Shown: positions 43,512 through 53,602, numbered from the stretch's first letter. The stretch: 64,000 bases of DNA from Candidatus Methylospira mobilis (GCF_009498235.1 NZ_CP044205.1:2543389-2607388); one strand, 5' to 3'. The notes: a model not told the origin generated them from the letters alone. Numbers and translations are program-made.

Positions 43512-44744
43512 ATGACCCTTGCGAATTTCAGGAACGGTAGCTGGTCCTGGAAGCGATTCGGTAAGGTGCTGTTCAGCCCCAGGCCGGATAACCTGGAACC
43601 GAAATTAGAAGCGGTCAGACAACAACTGCCTACCCCGGTGTTCTGGTTGCTGGGTAAAACCCAATCCGGCAAAACCTCGCTGATACGCGCATTGACCGGC
43701 AATGACAGCGCAGAAATCGGCAACGGTTTTCAGCCTTGCACCAAAAGCTCGTGTTTTTATGATTTTCCATCGCCCAGCCATCCACTGATCCGATTCCTCG
43801 ATACCAGGGGATTGAGCGAGACCCGCTACGATCCGCAGGAAGACTTGTGCTGGTGTGCAAGGCAGGCGCACTTATTGCTGGTGGTGCTGCGCGCGCTGGA
43901 TATGAATCAGGCCGAAGTGGTTGAAGCGGTAAAAACCATACACAGGCAGCACCCCCAATGGCCGGTGATCGTGGTTCAAACCGCGCTGCACGAAGCGTAC
44001 CCCGACCCGCAATACGAGCATATCCAGCCTTACCCTTACCAGCATTCGCCATTTCATCAAGAAGTGCCTCATGCCTTGGCGCAAGCCCTGCTGTATCAGC
44101 GCGACTGGTTTAAGGATATCCCGGCTTATTTTGTGCCGGTCGATTTCACACTGCCGGAAGACGGCTACGAACCCGCCGATTATGGCGTCGATGCGTTATG
44201 GGAGACCATAACGGCCGCTCTGCCGGAAGGCGTCGTCGTTTTACTGCACGGCACGGAACAGCACAAGGAGTTACTGAGTTTCCATGCCAAAAAAGCGCAT
44301 CCGCACATCATCAGTTATGCACTGCTCAATACCGCCGTGGGGGCCATTCCGGTGCCTGTGGTCGGACTGCCGCTGGTGCTGGCCGTGCAGGCCAAGCTGT
44401 TCCACAGCATTGCATCGATCTACGGATTGACGCTTACGCCCAAACTCTACGCCGAATTTACCGCCCTGGTCGGCGCAGGCGTCGGCGCGGGATTGCTGGC
44501 GCGCGAGCTGTTCAAGCTGCTGCCGGTCTACGGCTGGGCAGTGGCGGGAGGCTATTCCGGCGCGATGACCTATGCGCTGGGTAAAATGTTTTGCGTCTAT
44601 CTTTACGGCGTTAACAGCGGCGCCCTCCCGGACCGTGAAACCTTGAAACAAACCTACCGCGATGCGTTCGCGCAGGCGCGCCTGCTGATCAGGCTCCCGC
44701 ACAGCCCCAATACCCGGACGACCGATTCATGCCGATGCAATTAA
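43512..44744 (+). CDS. Membrane-associated GTPase, first of the second pair
   Basis: A 410-residue protein with G1 GKTQSGKTS (residues 48-56) and G3 DTRG (97-100). The position of G4 reads VVQTALHE, lacking NKxD, so guanine specificity may be altered. The C-terminal third (YALLNTAVGAIPVPVVGLPL to the end) is a hydrophobic, glycine-rich region similar to DUF697/YcjF membrane domains. GAGGAG precedes ATG 43512. It overlaps the next gene by 16 bp. Specific function is unknown. Confidence 0.8.
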   Translation: MTLANFRNGSWSWKRFGKVLFSPRPDNLEPKLEAVRQQLPTPVFWLLGKTQSGKTSLIRALTGNDSAEIGNGFQPCTKSSCFYDFPSPSHPLIRFLDTRGLSETRYDPQEDLCWCARQAHLLLVVLRALDMNQAEVVEAVKTIHRQHPQWPVIVVQTALHEAYPDPQYEHIQPYPYQHSPFHQEVPHALAQALLYQRDWFKDIPAYFVPVDFTLPEDGYEPADYGVDALWETITAALPEGVVVLLHGTEQHKELLSFHAKKAHPHIISYALLNTAVGAIPVPVVGLPLVLAVQAKLFHSIASIYGLTLTPKLYAEFTALVGAGVGAGLLARELFKLLPVYGWAVAGGYSGAMTYALGKMFCVYLYGVNSGALPDRETLKQTYRDAFAQARLLIRLPHSPNTRTTDSCRCN

Positions 44745-46258
44745 CGCGCTTCGCCTTGTTGCTGGGCGTATTTTTTCTGCTGCCCTGGCTGGCGCTGATC
44801 GGTCTGGGCGCTTACTGGCTATGGGAACAGAACTGGCTTTACTATGCGTTAGGCATCATCCTCGCCAACTGCCTGCTGTGTTATCGCCTGCTGAGTCGGC
44901 GCAGCAAACACGCGCGCGCGCCGCTGATCAAGCCTATAAAGATTTCTCCCGACCCCAACTGGCCGGACGCTGCACAGCCGGCCTGGAAGGAGATAGAGCA
45001 AAAGGCGGAAAGCTGGAAAACCCGCAGCGATTTATTCGCCGATCCGCACGCGATACTCCACTTAAGCAACGAGGTCTTGACCATCGTCGCCCGGCAATTT
45101 CACGCCGGCTCAAAAGATCCGATACTGGAATTCCCGCTGCCGTATCTGCTTAAACTGATCGTGCTGGTGTGCGAAGACATTCAGCATGAAGTGCTTGACA
45201 AGATACCCGGCAGCCATGCGGTCACCGTCGGCGATTTACGCCGCATCAAGCAGTTCATCGACAATGTTGATACGCTGAAAAAAGGCGTTAACGTCGCGCA
45301 TTCCCTGTTCAACTGGCCGGGCGCAGCGCTGGGAACCGCGCATAGCTGGCTGGTGGGCAAAGGGATGAACGTCGTTGCCGCCGAAGTCCGGCAGCGGCTG
45401 GTCAACGCCTATATCCGCAAGCTGGGGTTTTATGCAATACAGCTTTACAGCGGCCAGCTCAGTCTGGACGACATTGCTCCGGGCGACATCTTGAGCCAGT
45501 ATGCACAACAGGATATTGCGCAGGCAGATCGCGCCAATACAACGGTGGAACCGTTGCGTATTCTGATCATCGGACAGGTCAGCAGCGGCAAGTCCAGCCT
45601 GCTCAACGAAATATTCGGCGACATCAAGGCCGCTGTCGGCCGCCTGCCCGTCACCCCGGAAATAACGCCTTATGTTCTGGAGCATGACGGATTCAAAAAA
45701 ATCATCGTGCTGGATAGTCCCGGCTACGGCGGCCTGGCACATAACAACATCCCGGAGGAATTGAAACGGGAATGGGACAAAGTGGATATTATTCTATTCG
45801 TCTGCCATGCCGCGCAGGCGGCAAGACAGGCGGATGCGGAACAGCTGAACGCGCTACGCGGCTATTTCCAGCAGGAGCGTAAGAATCAGACACTGCCGGT
45901 AATACTGGTGGCGGCGACGCATATCGATCTGCTGCGACCGGTCCGCGAATGGCAGCCGCCCTATAACATACAGCAACCGCAGCGCGCCAAGGAACGCAGC
46001 ATCCGGCAGGCATGCGAGGCCATCGCCCATGATCTCGGCCTGGAACTGGAGCAGGTTCTGCCGGTATGCATGGCGCCGGATCGGCCGGCCTACAACATAG
46101 AGGAAGGCTTGATTCCGCTGATGCGCGAACATCTGCAGGACGCCAAGCGGGTGCTTTTTCTGCGCTGCCTGCGCCATCAGCAGGATATTGGCTACTGGCG
46201 GCGCTGGCGCGATCAAATACGGCGGAGCGGGCAAATCATTTTGAGTCTGATGCCGTAA
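44729..46258 (+). CDS. Membrane-anchored GTPase, second of the second pair
   Basis: A 509-residue protein. Two N-terminal membrane helices (about residues 5-55) are followed by a helical region (about 60-260) and a GTPase domain with G1 IIGQVSSGKSSLLNEIFGD (about 280-290), G3 DSPGYGG (about 329) and G4 ATHIDLL (TxxD form, about 396). The 16-bp overlap with the upstream GTPase gene implies coupled translation and a joint complex at the inner membrane. A vgrG gene begins 207 bp downstream on the same strand. Confidence 0.82.
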   Translation: MPMQLTRFALLLGVFFLLPWLALIGLGAYWLWEQNWLYYALGIILANCLLCYRLLSRRSKHARAPLIKPIKISPDPNWPDAAQPAWKEIEQKAESWKTRSDLFADPHAILHLSNEVLTIVARQFHAGSKDPILEFPLPYLLKLIVLVCEDIQHEVLDKIPGSHAVTVGDLRRIKQFIDNVDTLKKGVNVAHSLFNWPGAALGTAHSWLVGKGMNVVAAEVRQRLVNAYIRKLGFYAIQLYSGQLSLDDIAPGDILSQYAQQDIAQADRANTTVEPLRILIIGQVSSGKSSLLNEIFGDIKAAVGRLPVTPEITPYVLEHDGFKKIIVLDSPGYGGLAHNNIPEELKREWDKVDIILFVCHAAQAARQADAEQLNALRGYFQQERKNQTLPVILVAATHIDLLRPVREWQPPYNIQQPQRAKERSIRQACEAIAHDLGLELEQVLPVCMAPDRPAYNIEEGLIPLMREHLQDAKRVLFLRCLRHQQDIGYWRRWRDQIRRSGQIILSLMP

Positions 46259-46465
46259 TTCTCGAACCTGAAACGTTAACAGTACAAACATAAATTCGCG
46301 ATTTTTTCAATCCGGGCGTTCATTACTGCGTCGCAATATATCTTGCCCCACCCGACGGGATTGCTGCAAAATTGATCTCAAGAAAGCCATCACATTAACG
46401 GACTACCCCACTCGTTGCTTGGGTACTCGAAAGATGAATATAAAAGTTTAAGGATAAGAAGGACC

Positions 46466-49066
46466 ATGCACTCATTCAATCAGCTCAGCGATTCGAATCG
46501 CCGTTTCACTTTTTCTTGCGCTAACCTGACACAGAATACTTTCGAAGTGGTGCGCTTCGAAGGCGAAGAAGCCTTGTCTTCGCTCTATCGTTTCGAACTG
46601 CTGCTGGCATCGAAGGATGGAGATATTGACGAGAGCGCGCTGATCGGCACAGCTGCGCAATTTTCGTTGAACGACGGTATCGCAAACGGGCAGGCTGCCG
46701 TTTATCAGGGCCTGATTCAGGAGTTTTCTTACGAATGCGAGAACTGCGGCTGGACTTTTTACCGCGCGATTTTGGCGCCCAGGCTGTGGAAGCTGGAAAC
46801 CTTCGTGCTTTCCGAAATTTATCTGGACAAGAGCCGTCCCGAAATTTTCAACACCATCCTCGAAAACGCCGGGATGAACCGTAACGATTTCGAAATGCGT
46901 TTATCCAGCGACGGCGCCAATGCACCCAAACTGGACTATATCTGCCAGTATCGCGAAAGTTATCTGGCCTTTATTTCCCGCTGGGCTGAGCGGCTTGGCG
47001 TCTACTGGTGGTACGAGCAGATAGACGGTCAGGAACGAGCTGTTTTTACCGATATCCGCACCGCGCATAAAGACGAAGCGGTCACGCTGCATTATCGGCC
47101 GCCGGGCGGGCCGGATGCGCAAGTTACGCAAACGCGCCTCTGCCAGAGTCTGCGGCGTGTCGCAAAGAACTTGCCTAAACAGCTGGTTATACGTGATTTC
47201 AGCGCGAACCGCGCCAGCCAGGAACTCAAAGGCACTGCGCCAGTTAACATTGAGACCGGAACCGGTGAGCAGCACTTTTTCGGCAGAAAACTGAAAACCG
47301 TGATGGAGATCGAACAACGCGCCAGAATCCAGGCCGAAGCGCTGCGCTGCCGCGCATTGCGCTATTTTGGCGGCAGCACCGCGACCGGCCTGCGCTGCGG
47401 ACATTTCGTGCAGTTGGCCGATCACCCCCGCAATAGTTTCAACCGTCGTTATCTGCTGACCGAAGTGAAGCATCGCGGCTCGCAGGCCGGCATGCTGCTG
47501 GATGGATTGGGCATCGCATCGGAACAGGACGGCAGCGATTTTTACCAAGCCGATTTTACCGCGATTCCAGATGATGTGCAGTTTCGTCCGGAAGAGCTCA
47601 ATCCGTGGCCAAAAGTTATTGGCACAATCAATGCGTTCATTGATGCAGAAGGCAGCGGTCACTATGCTGAATTGAACCAGTACGGTGAGTACAAGGTGCA
47701 GGTGCCTTTTTTCATGACCCAAAAAGCTGCCTATCACGGTTCCGCGTGGATCCGCATGGCGACACCGTACGCCGGCAGCGATCACGGTATGCATTTCCCG
47801 CTGCTCAAAGGCACGGAAGTGTTGCTGTCGTTCGTCAACGGCGATCCGGATCAACCGGTGATCATGGGCGCAGTGCCAAATTCGATCAATCCCAATGTGG
47901 TGACCAACGCCAATCAGAAGCAGTCGCGTATTCGTACCGCCGGTGGTAACGAGATCACATTGCACGACGAGGAAGGCAAGCAGCATATGCTGCTCAAGAC
48001 ACCGAGCGGCAATACCTGGATGCGCATGGGCTCCCGCGGATTTGATCCTGCAGCGTCGAGTTATTCATATACATCAAGGGCTAGACCCGGCATGGCGCAG
48101 CAATGGCAAGCACCGCCCCCAAAAGCGCAATGGATGGGAGTGCAGCAAATGTGGCAGGGTAGAGAATTACCGGTAAATCCTTCACGGCAGCAACAGCAAA
48201 ATACGTCTACGCCAATGTCCACTCAAGATAACGTATATAACACAAGCGGTTCAGAAGGATTTGAGATTAACACAGATGAATCCTTCGGGCTGAGTGCAGG
48301 CGGCGGTGTTCAAATTTCAGCTGATGTAACCAACGTTGATTCTGTGCAAGCGCCCTCTAATACTACAGGCATTACTTTTACCGCAAACTCTGGAAATATT
48401 AACTTGTCTACGAAGTCATTACCAGGGTTAATGAACGATATAACTGGCTTATATGAGGATTTAGAAGGCTATATTGCTTCGAGCTCTCAATGGGGTAAAG
48501 ATATTCTTGATATAGCTTCTTTTGTTCCATATATTGGTACCATTATCGGCAGCGCTTTTCAGCCGGAAAATAATATAAACATTTATTCTGGCGGCGGGCA
48601 CTATGTTTATAGTACGAAATATGTGAATTTCTGTTCTGGCAGCGCTGACAAAATAAACTTGTCATCAGATAATACGCGCGCTTTATACGGCATATCTGAT
48701 CAAGCATTACAGATAACGCATCAAGCTGTATTTAACACTGACACGTACGCATATCAGATTAGTTTGGTTAGCGCCGCCCTAAAAAGCGCCAATGTTGTTC
48801 TGTCAAACATTAGTTCCAGTATTAAGAAAAAAATAGCGGAAATAAAGAATTCGGGGACAGAGTTAACCTCTATTGATTTGAAAGCGAATGATACTGGTGT
48901 AGAGCTTGTTGAACTTGGCAGTAAAATAGAGAGCGCGGAAACAAAAGTAAATAGCGTGACCACAAAGATTGAATCTAATGATGCAGATATATCCAGTAGT
49001 AGCGCTGTAATACAAAGCAATAAGATTAAATGTGTCAACGGATTACACTTATTTACTGCTGGTTAA
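46466..49066 (+). CDS. vgrG: VgrG with an AT-rich C-terminal extension
   Basis: An 866-residue spike protein. Residues 1-530 or so match the first VgrG closely (FEVVRFEGEEALSSLYRFEL, SAWIRMATPYAGSDHGMHFP, LSFVNGDPDQPVIMGAVPNS). Past the DUF2345-like needle (GGNEITLHDEEGKQHMLLKT) the tail of about 325 residues is unlike it. It has a Gln-rich linker, a hydrophobic segment IASFVPYIGTIIGSAF, then helical repeats. Base composition turns AT-rich from about 48190, with altered codon use. This suggests a transferred tail, possibly an effector or adaptor-binding part. ATG 46466 follows GATAAGAAGGACC. Confidence 0.92.
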   Translation: MHSFNQLSDSNRRFTFSCANLTQNTFEVVRFEGEEALSSLYRFELLLASKDGDIDESALIGTAAQFSLNDGIANGQAAVYQGLIQEFSYECENCGWTFYRAILAPRLWKLETFVLSEIYLDKSRPEIFNTILENAGMNRNDFEMRLSSDGANAPKLDYICQYRESYLAFISRWAERLGVYWWYEQIDGQERAVFTDIRTAHKDEAVTLHYRPPGGPDAQVTQTRLCQSLRRVAKNLPKQLVIRDFSANRASQELKGTAPVNIETGTGEQHFFGRKLKTVMEIEQRARIQAEALRCRALRYFGGSTATGLRCGHFVQLADHPRNSFNRRYLLTEVKHRGSQAGMLLDGLGIASEQDGSDFYQADFTAIPDDVQFRPEELNPWPKVIGTINAFIDAEGSGHYAELNQYGEYKVQVPFFMTQKAAYHGSAWIRMATPYAGSDHGMHFPLLKGTEVLLSFVNGDPDQPVIMGAVPNSINPNVVTNANQKQSRIRTAGGNEITLHDEEGKQHMLLKTPSGNTWMRMGSRGFDPAASSYSYTSRARPGMAQQWQAPPPKAQWMGVQQMWQGRELPVNPSRQQQQNTSTPMSTQDNVYNTSGSEGFEINTDESFGLSAGGGVQISADVTNVDSVQAPSNTTGITFTANSGNINLSTKSLPGLMNDITGLYEDLEGYIASSSQWGKDILDIASFVPYIGTIIGSAFQPENNINIYSGGGHYVYSTKYVNFCSGSADKINLSSDNTRALYGISDQALQITHQAVFNTDTYAYQISLVSAALKSANVVLSNISSSIKKKIAEIKNSGTELTSIDLKANDTGVELVELGSKIESAETKVNSVTTKIESNDADISSSSAVIQSNKIKCVNGLHLFTAG

Positions 49067-49102
49067 AAAGGTGGCAAAAAACATGATTTTCATCATATAA
49101 AA

Positions 49103-49288
49103 ATGAACAAACAACTGCAATCCCCTCGCTTTGATCTCGACAAAGCAATAATGAAAGCCAACTCTAACATTATTCCGTGGAGCAGTGGCGGGGACCTATC
49201 GTTTTATTTGTTTAAATTAAGATTGTGTGTTCCGGCGCAGCAGTCCAGGATCGGGCTATTGATCAGAGATTCCCTGGCGAATCTCTGA
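49103..49288 (+). CDS. Possible short ORF after vgrG
   Basis: A 61-codon frame beginning 36 bp after vgrG in the same AT-rich tract. No domain is recognised and the ribosome site is weak. Its 3' end runs into a perfect hairpin. It could be a truncated effector or immunity gene, or nothing. Confidence 0.25.
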   Translation: MNKQLQSPRFDLDKAIMKANSNIIPWSSGGDLSFYLFKLRLCVPAQQSRIGLLIRDSLANL

Positions 49289-49292
49289 TCAA
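49259..49292 (+). terminator. Perfect hairpin downstream of vgrG
   Basis: TTGATCAGAGATTC and GAATCTCTGATCAA form a 14-bp perfect stem around a 6-nt loop. A T-run is lacking. It may end or stabilise the vgrG transcript. Confidence 0.5.
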
Positions 49293-49535
49293 GTCCATAG
49301 CGGAATACTATTTACTTTATATTCAATATATTGGAATTTTAAAATCGGCAAAAACGGCACTTAATCAAAGCATCCCTAGAGACAAACCGCTCCGAAATCT
49401 CTAATGCATCATTTCCTCCGCTTTTGAACCATGATATTGTCTGATCGAAAAATAGCAGCTTTAAAAAAACGCATCGCTTCCAGAAAGCTTATAACCATTC
49501 AGTTCAGCTTTACCATGCCACTACCTCGGTTACCC

Positions 49536-52184
49536 ATGCAAGAAAACAACATCAAAACCATCTACCGCTCCGACTACGCCGCCCCCGAATATCTGGTCGG
49601 ACACATAGAACTGACATTCCTGCTCGACGCCGCGCAAACGAAAGTCAAATCCCGGCTGCGCATGCAGAAAAACCCGGAATCGGCCAATCCGAACGCGCCG
49701 CTGGTGCTGAATGGAGAAGCGCTGCATCTGGAATCGGTGTCGCTGAACGGCGTGCCGCTGAAACCCGGTCATTACCAGCTCAGCGACGAATTGCTGACAT
49801 TGCCGAACGCGCCCAAGGTGGACGTGTTCACGCTGGAAATCGAAACGCTGATATCGCCGCAAAGCAATACCGCGCTGGAGGGGCTGTATCTCTCCACAAA
49901 CATGCTGTGCACGCAGTGCGAAGCGGAAGGCTTCAGAAAAATCACCTATTACCCGGATCGCCCGGACGTGATGGCGCGCTTTTCCGTTCTGCTGATTGCC
50001 GACAAGGAAAAATACCCGGTACTGCTGTCCAACGGCAACCAAGTCTCCAGCGGCGAACTGAAACATAATCGCCACTGGGTCAAATGGGAAGACCCGTTCC
50101 CCAAGCCCTGCTACCTGTTCGCGCTGGTCGCCGGACAACTGGACTGCCTGGAATCCGCTTACGTCACCGGTTCCGGACGCGAAGTAACCCTGCAGATTTA
50201 CGCGGAAACGCACGATATCGACAAATGCGAACATGCGATGCGCTCGCTGGAACACGCGATGCGCTGGGACGAAGCGGTATACGGACGCGAATACGATCTG
50301 GATCGGTACATGATCGTCGCGGTCAGCCATTTCAACATGGGCGCGATGGAAAACAAGGGATTGAACGTCTTCAACACCAAGTTCGTGCTGGCGCGCGGCG
50401 ATACCGCCACCGACGCCGATTACGAGCATATCGAAGCGGTGATCGCCCACGAATACTTCCACAACTGGACCGGCAACCGCATCACCTGCCGCGACTGGTT
50501 CCAGCTCAGCCTGAAGGAAGGACTGACCGTTTTTCGCGATCAATCGTTCAGCGCGGATCGCGGATCGCCCGCCGTGCGGCGCATTGAAGACGTCAACCTG
50601 CTGCGCACGCGCCAGTTTGCCGAGGACGCCGGACCGCTCGCGCATCCGGTCCGTCCCGACTCCTACATCGAAATCAACAATTTTTATACGCTGACCGTCT
50701 ACGAAAAAGGCGCGGAAGTGGTGCGCATGCTGCATACACTGCTCGGGACCGAAGGTTTCCGCAAGGGCAGCGACCTTTACTTTGAGCGCCACGACGGACA
50801 GGCCGTCACCTGCGACGATTTCGTCAAGGCGATGGAAGACGCCAACCAGCGCGACTTTACGCAATTCAGGCACTGGTATGCGCAGGCGGGTACGCCGAAG
50901 CTGACGCTGAAAACGGATTACGACGCCGTCGCACAGCGGCTGACCCTGAATGTAGAGCAATTGTGCGCGCCGACGCCCGGTCAGCCGGTCGAGCAGCCTT
51001 TACATATCCCGCTGAAACTCGGGTTGATATCGCCATCCGGACAGGATTATGCGCTCCGTCTCGAAGGCGAAGAGGCGGGAACGACAACCACGCGCGTCCT
51101 CGACGTCACTCAAGCGCAACAGCAATTCCGCTTCGTCGATATCCCGGAAAAACCGCTGGTCTCCGCATTACGCGGGTTTTCCGCGCCGGTCACGCTGGAA
51201 TACGAGTTAAACACCGAACAACTGGCTTTTCTGCTGGCTCATGACAGCGATGCTTTCAATCGCTGGGATGCCGGCCAACGGCTGTCGAGCCGGCTGATTT
51301 TGAATTTAACCGAGGAGCACCCGGCGCAAAGCGACGTCGAATTGTTGATTGGCGCTTTTCAGCACCTGCTGGAACAGCATTGGGACGACCTGGAATTACT
51401 GGCCCAACTGCTGACGCTGCCCAACGAGGATTATCTGGCCTCCCAGGTAAAGGTCGTCGACCCGGTCGCCATCCATAACGCGCGCAACAACGTCAAAAAA
51501 CGAATCGCCGTTTGCCTGCAAACAGATTTTTCCCGGCTCTATGCACGGCATCACGTATCGGGAGACATTCTGCTCGATCGTTCCGGCATCGGACGCAGAA
51601 AACTCAAAAATACCTGTCTGGTTTATTTGACCGCGCTGGATAACGGCGAAACATCCGCTTTGGCTGCCGAGCAGTTCGCCCAGGCGCGCACCATGACCGA
51701 CCAGACCGCCGCCCTCGCCTGCCTGCTGCGCAGCAGCGCCGCCGAAAAAAACGCCTGTCTGGAACAATTTTACCGGCAATGGGAAAACGAAGCGCTGGTA
51801 ATCGACAAATGGTTTACGCTGCAAGCCGCCTGCCCGGTCACCGGCACGCTGGAACACGCGGAAGCGCTGCTGCAGCACGCTGCCTTCGACTGGGAAACCC
51901 CTAACCGCGTCCGCTCGGTAATCGGCGCTTTCTCGCAAAGCAATGCAGTCAACTTCCATCGCGAGGACGGTTCCGGCTACCGGTTTTTAGCCGATGCGAT
52001 TCTGCGCCTGAACGCCATCAACCCTCAGATTGCCGCACGCATGCTGACGCCGCTGGCGCAGTGGCGCCGCTACGATACCCAGCGCCAGGCCGGCATCAAA
52101 CAGGAACTGGAACGCATATTCGCCCATCCCGGACTGGCGCGCGACGTTTACGAGCTGGCGCAAAAAAGCCTGATTACGGCATAA
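49536..52184 (+). CDS. pepN: Aminopeptidase N (PepN)
   Basis: An 882-residue cytosolic M1 zinc aminopeptidase removing N-terminal residues from peptides. The GAMEN-type exopeptidase motif is in NMGAMENKGLNVFNTK. The zinc site HExxH-x18-E is in VIAHEYFHNWTGNRI with the glutamate in SLKEGLTVF. The PDRPDVMARF stretch is also conserved. ATG 49536 is chosen since IKTIYRSDYAAPEYLVGHIE matches the usual PepN N-terminus; earlier starts (49515, 49431) lack family sequence. It converges with engB. Confidence 0.96.
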   Translation: MQENNIKTIYRSDYAAPEYLVGHIELTFLLDAAQTKVKSRLRMQKNPESANPNAPLVLNGEALHLESVSLNGVPLKPGHYQLSDELLTLPNAPKVDVFTLEIETLISPQSNTALEGLYLSTNMLCTQCEAEGFRKITYYPDRPDVMARFSVLLIADKEKYPVLLSNGNQVSSGELKHNRHWVKWEDPFPKPCYLFALVAGQLDCLESAYVTGSGREVTLQIYAETHDIDKCEHAMRSLEHAMRWDEAVYGREYDLDRYMIVAVSHFNMGAMENKGLNVFNTKFVLARGDTATDADYEHIEAVIAHEYFHNWTGNRITCRDWFQLSLKEGLTVFRDQSFSADRGSPAVRRIEDVNLLRTRQFAEDAGPLAHPVRPDSYIEINNFYTLTVYEKGAEVVRMLHTLLGTEGFRKGSDLYFERHDGQAVTCDDFVKAMEDANQRDFTQFRHWYAQAGTPKLTLKTDYDAVAQRLTLNVEQLCAPTPGQPVEQPLHIPLKLGLISPSGQDYALRLEGEEAGTTTTRVLDVTQAQQQFRFVDIPEKPLVSALRGFSAPVTLEYELNTEQLAFLLAHDSDAFNRWDAGQRLSSRLILNLTEEHPAQSDVELLIGAFQHLLEQHWDDLELLAQLLTLPNEDYLASQVKVVDPVAIHNARNNVKKRIAVCLQTDFSRLYARHHVSGDILLDRSGIGRRKLKNTCLVYLTALDNGETSALAAEQFAQARTMTDQTAALACLLRSSAAEKNACLEQFYRQWENEALVIDKWFTLQAACPVTGTLEHAEALLQHAAFDWETPNRVRSVIGAFSQSNAVNFHREDGSGYRFLADAILRLNAINPQIAARMLTPLAQWRRYDTQRQAGIKQELERIFAHPGLARDVYELAQKSLITA

Positions 52185-52198
52185 GGGCCAAACCTTAA

Positions 52199-52222
52199 GG
52201 AACGGGTTTATAAACCCGTTCC
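52199..52222. terminator. Terminator between pepN and engB
   Basis: GGAACGGGTTTA and TAAACCCGTTCC are exact reverse complements forming a 24-bp perfect palindrome. It lies 14 bp after pepN and 22 bp from the engB end, serving convergent genes. Confidence 0.7.
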
Positions 52223-52244
52223 GGGCCGGTAGGCGAAAACCTCA

Positions 52245-52871
52245 TTATTCGCCGATGCGTTCGGGCTGCGCATACCCCAACCAGGTATCCAGTAAATCAT
52301 GCGCCTCCTCGACGCCGACGCCATGCAAAACCGAAAAAAGCTGTAGCGTAATCGGAATATCGGGAATCCTGCTGTGCAATTCGCGGCCGACTTTCAACAG
52401 CATGCCGCGCGCCGCGCCGCGTCCCAATTTATCTGCCTTGGTCAAAGCGATATGCAACGGGCGCTTGTGGTGCGAACACCAGGTAATCATTTGCCAATCG
52501 AAGTCGGTCAAAGGATGGCGAATATCCATCAGCAAAAAAACCCCCGCCAGCGACTGGCGTTCCAGCAAATAGGTTTCCATGGATTTGCGCCAGTTTTTCT
52601 GCATGGCGTCAGGCACCTTGGCGTAACCGTAGCCGGGCAAATCGACCAGACGGCGCTGCTCGTCGACCTCGAAAAAATTCAGCATCTGCGTTCTACCGGG
52701 CGTTTTGCTGGTGCGCGCCAGGGTTTTCTGCCTGCAAATAGCGTTTATCGCGCTCGACTTGCCCGCATTGGAACGTCCGGCGAAAGCCGCTTCAAAACCA
52801 TGATCCGGAGGGGTATCGCTAAGTTTGAGTGCGCTGATAAGATAGCGTGTGCGAAAATATAAATGGTTCAT
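52245..52871 (-). CDS. engB: Ribosome-biogenesis GTPase EngB (YihA/YsxC)
   Basis: A 208-residue essential GTPase of 50S ribosome assembly. It has G1 FAGRSNAGKSSAINAI, the G2 threonine in KTPGRTQMLNFF, G3 DLPGYG and G4 TKAD (ALTKADKLGR). The Tyr-Ala-Lys-Val-Pro after the G3 motif is characteristic. It has an intact length and is divergent from the cytochrome c4 gene. Confidence 0.96.
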   Translation of the reverse strand: MNHLYFRTRYLISALKLSDTPPDHGFEAAFAGRSNAGKSSAINAICRQKTLARTSKTPGRTQMLNFFEVDEQRRLVDLPGYGYAKVPDAMQKNWRKSMETYLLERQSLAGVFLLMDIRHPLTDFDWQMITWCSHHKRPLHIALTKADKLGRGAARGMLLKVGRELHSRIPDIPITLQLFSVLHGVGVEEAHDLLDTWLGYAQPERIGE

Positions 52872-52990
52872 AAGCTATCGTCGAAATAAGGGTGCGTTTA
52901 GTCTAACCGCAATCGGTCTTCGACGCATACCGGCGCTTTTTGCTATCTTGCCAAATGCAACGTGCTTTATTTTTAACTCAGAGATTCTAT

Positions 52991-53602
52991 ATGATAAAAA
53001 AAACAATACGGCTGGGACTCATCAGCCTGCTGGCATCGGCCCCCACCTTCGCGGCCAACGATAGCGGCGACGCGTCCGCAGGACGCGGCAAAACCGAAAT
53101 TTGCGCCGGGTGCCATGGCGAAGAAGGCAACGCCGCCGCGCCGATATTTCCCAAGCTGGCCGGCCAGCAGCTATCCTACCTGGAAAAACAGTTGAAAGCG
53201 TTTCGCTCCAGGGAACGCGTAGACCCGACCATGAATGCGATGACGCAATCGTTAAGCGATGCCGATATCAAGGATATCGCCGCCTACTACAACCGGCAGC
53301 AGATTACGCTGGAAAACCGGGAGCAGGATCATCGCGGCGAAAAAATCTACCGCTCCGGCAACCCCGTCAACGGCGTCCCGTCATGCGTCGGCTGTCATGG
53401 ACCCACCGGCGCGGGCAACCCGGCATCCGGTTATCCGGCCTTGCACGGACAATTCAGCGCCTATCTGAGCAAAACGCTGCTCGATTATAAAAACGGCGAC
53501 CGCAGCAATGACCCTAATCTGGTCATGCGCTCTATCGCCTCGCGCCTGACCGAGGCCGAAATCAATGCGGTCGCGAATTATGCATCCGGACTTTATCAAT
53601 AA
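52991..53602 (+). CDS. Dihaem cytochrome c4
   Basis: A 203-residue periplasmic cytochrome. The signal peptide ends near TFAAN. Two haem-binding CxxCH motifs lie in EICAGCHGEEGN and PSCVGCHGPTGAG, with the methionine ligands in DPTMNAMTQSL and DPNLVMRSIASRL. It carries electrons to terminal oxidases. ATG 52991 is chosen because the signal peptide begins there. It is followed 27 bp later by dsbA, as in many gammaproteobacteria. Confidence 0.95.
   Translation: MIKKTIRLGLISLLASAPTFAANDSGDASAGRGKTEICAGCHGEEGNAAAPIFPKLAGQQLSYLEKQLKAFRSRERVDPTMNAMTQSLSDADIKDIAAYYNRQQITLENREQDHRGEKIYRSGNPVNGVPSCVGCHGPTGAGNPASGYPALHGQFSAYLSKTLLDYKNGDRSNDPNLVMRSIASRLTEAEINAVANYASGLYQ

Noticed and set aside
46901-47986. 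361-codon open frame antisense to the second vgrG
   Set aside because: The VgrG match on the plus strand is complete, and the antisense protein resembles nothing.
49530-50960. 476-codon open frame antisense to pepN
   Set aside because: It mirrors the pepN reading frame and has no recognisable domain.
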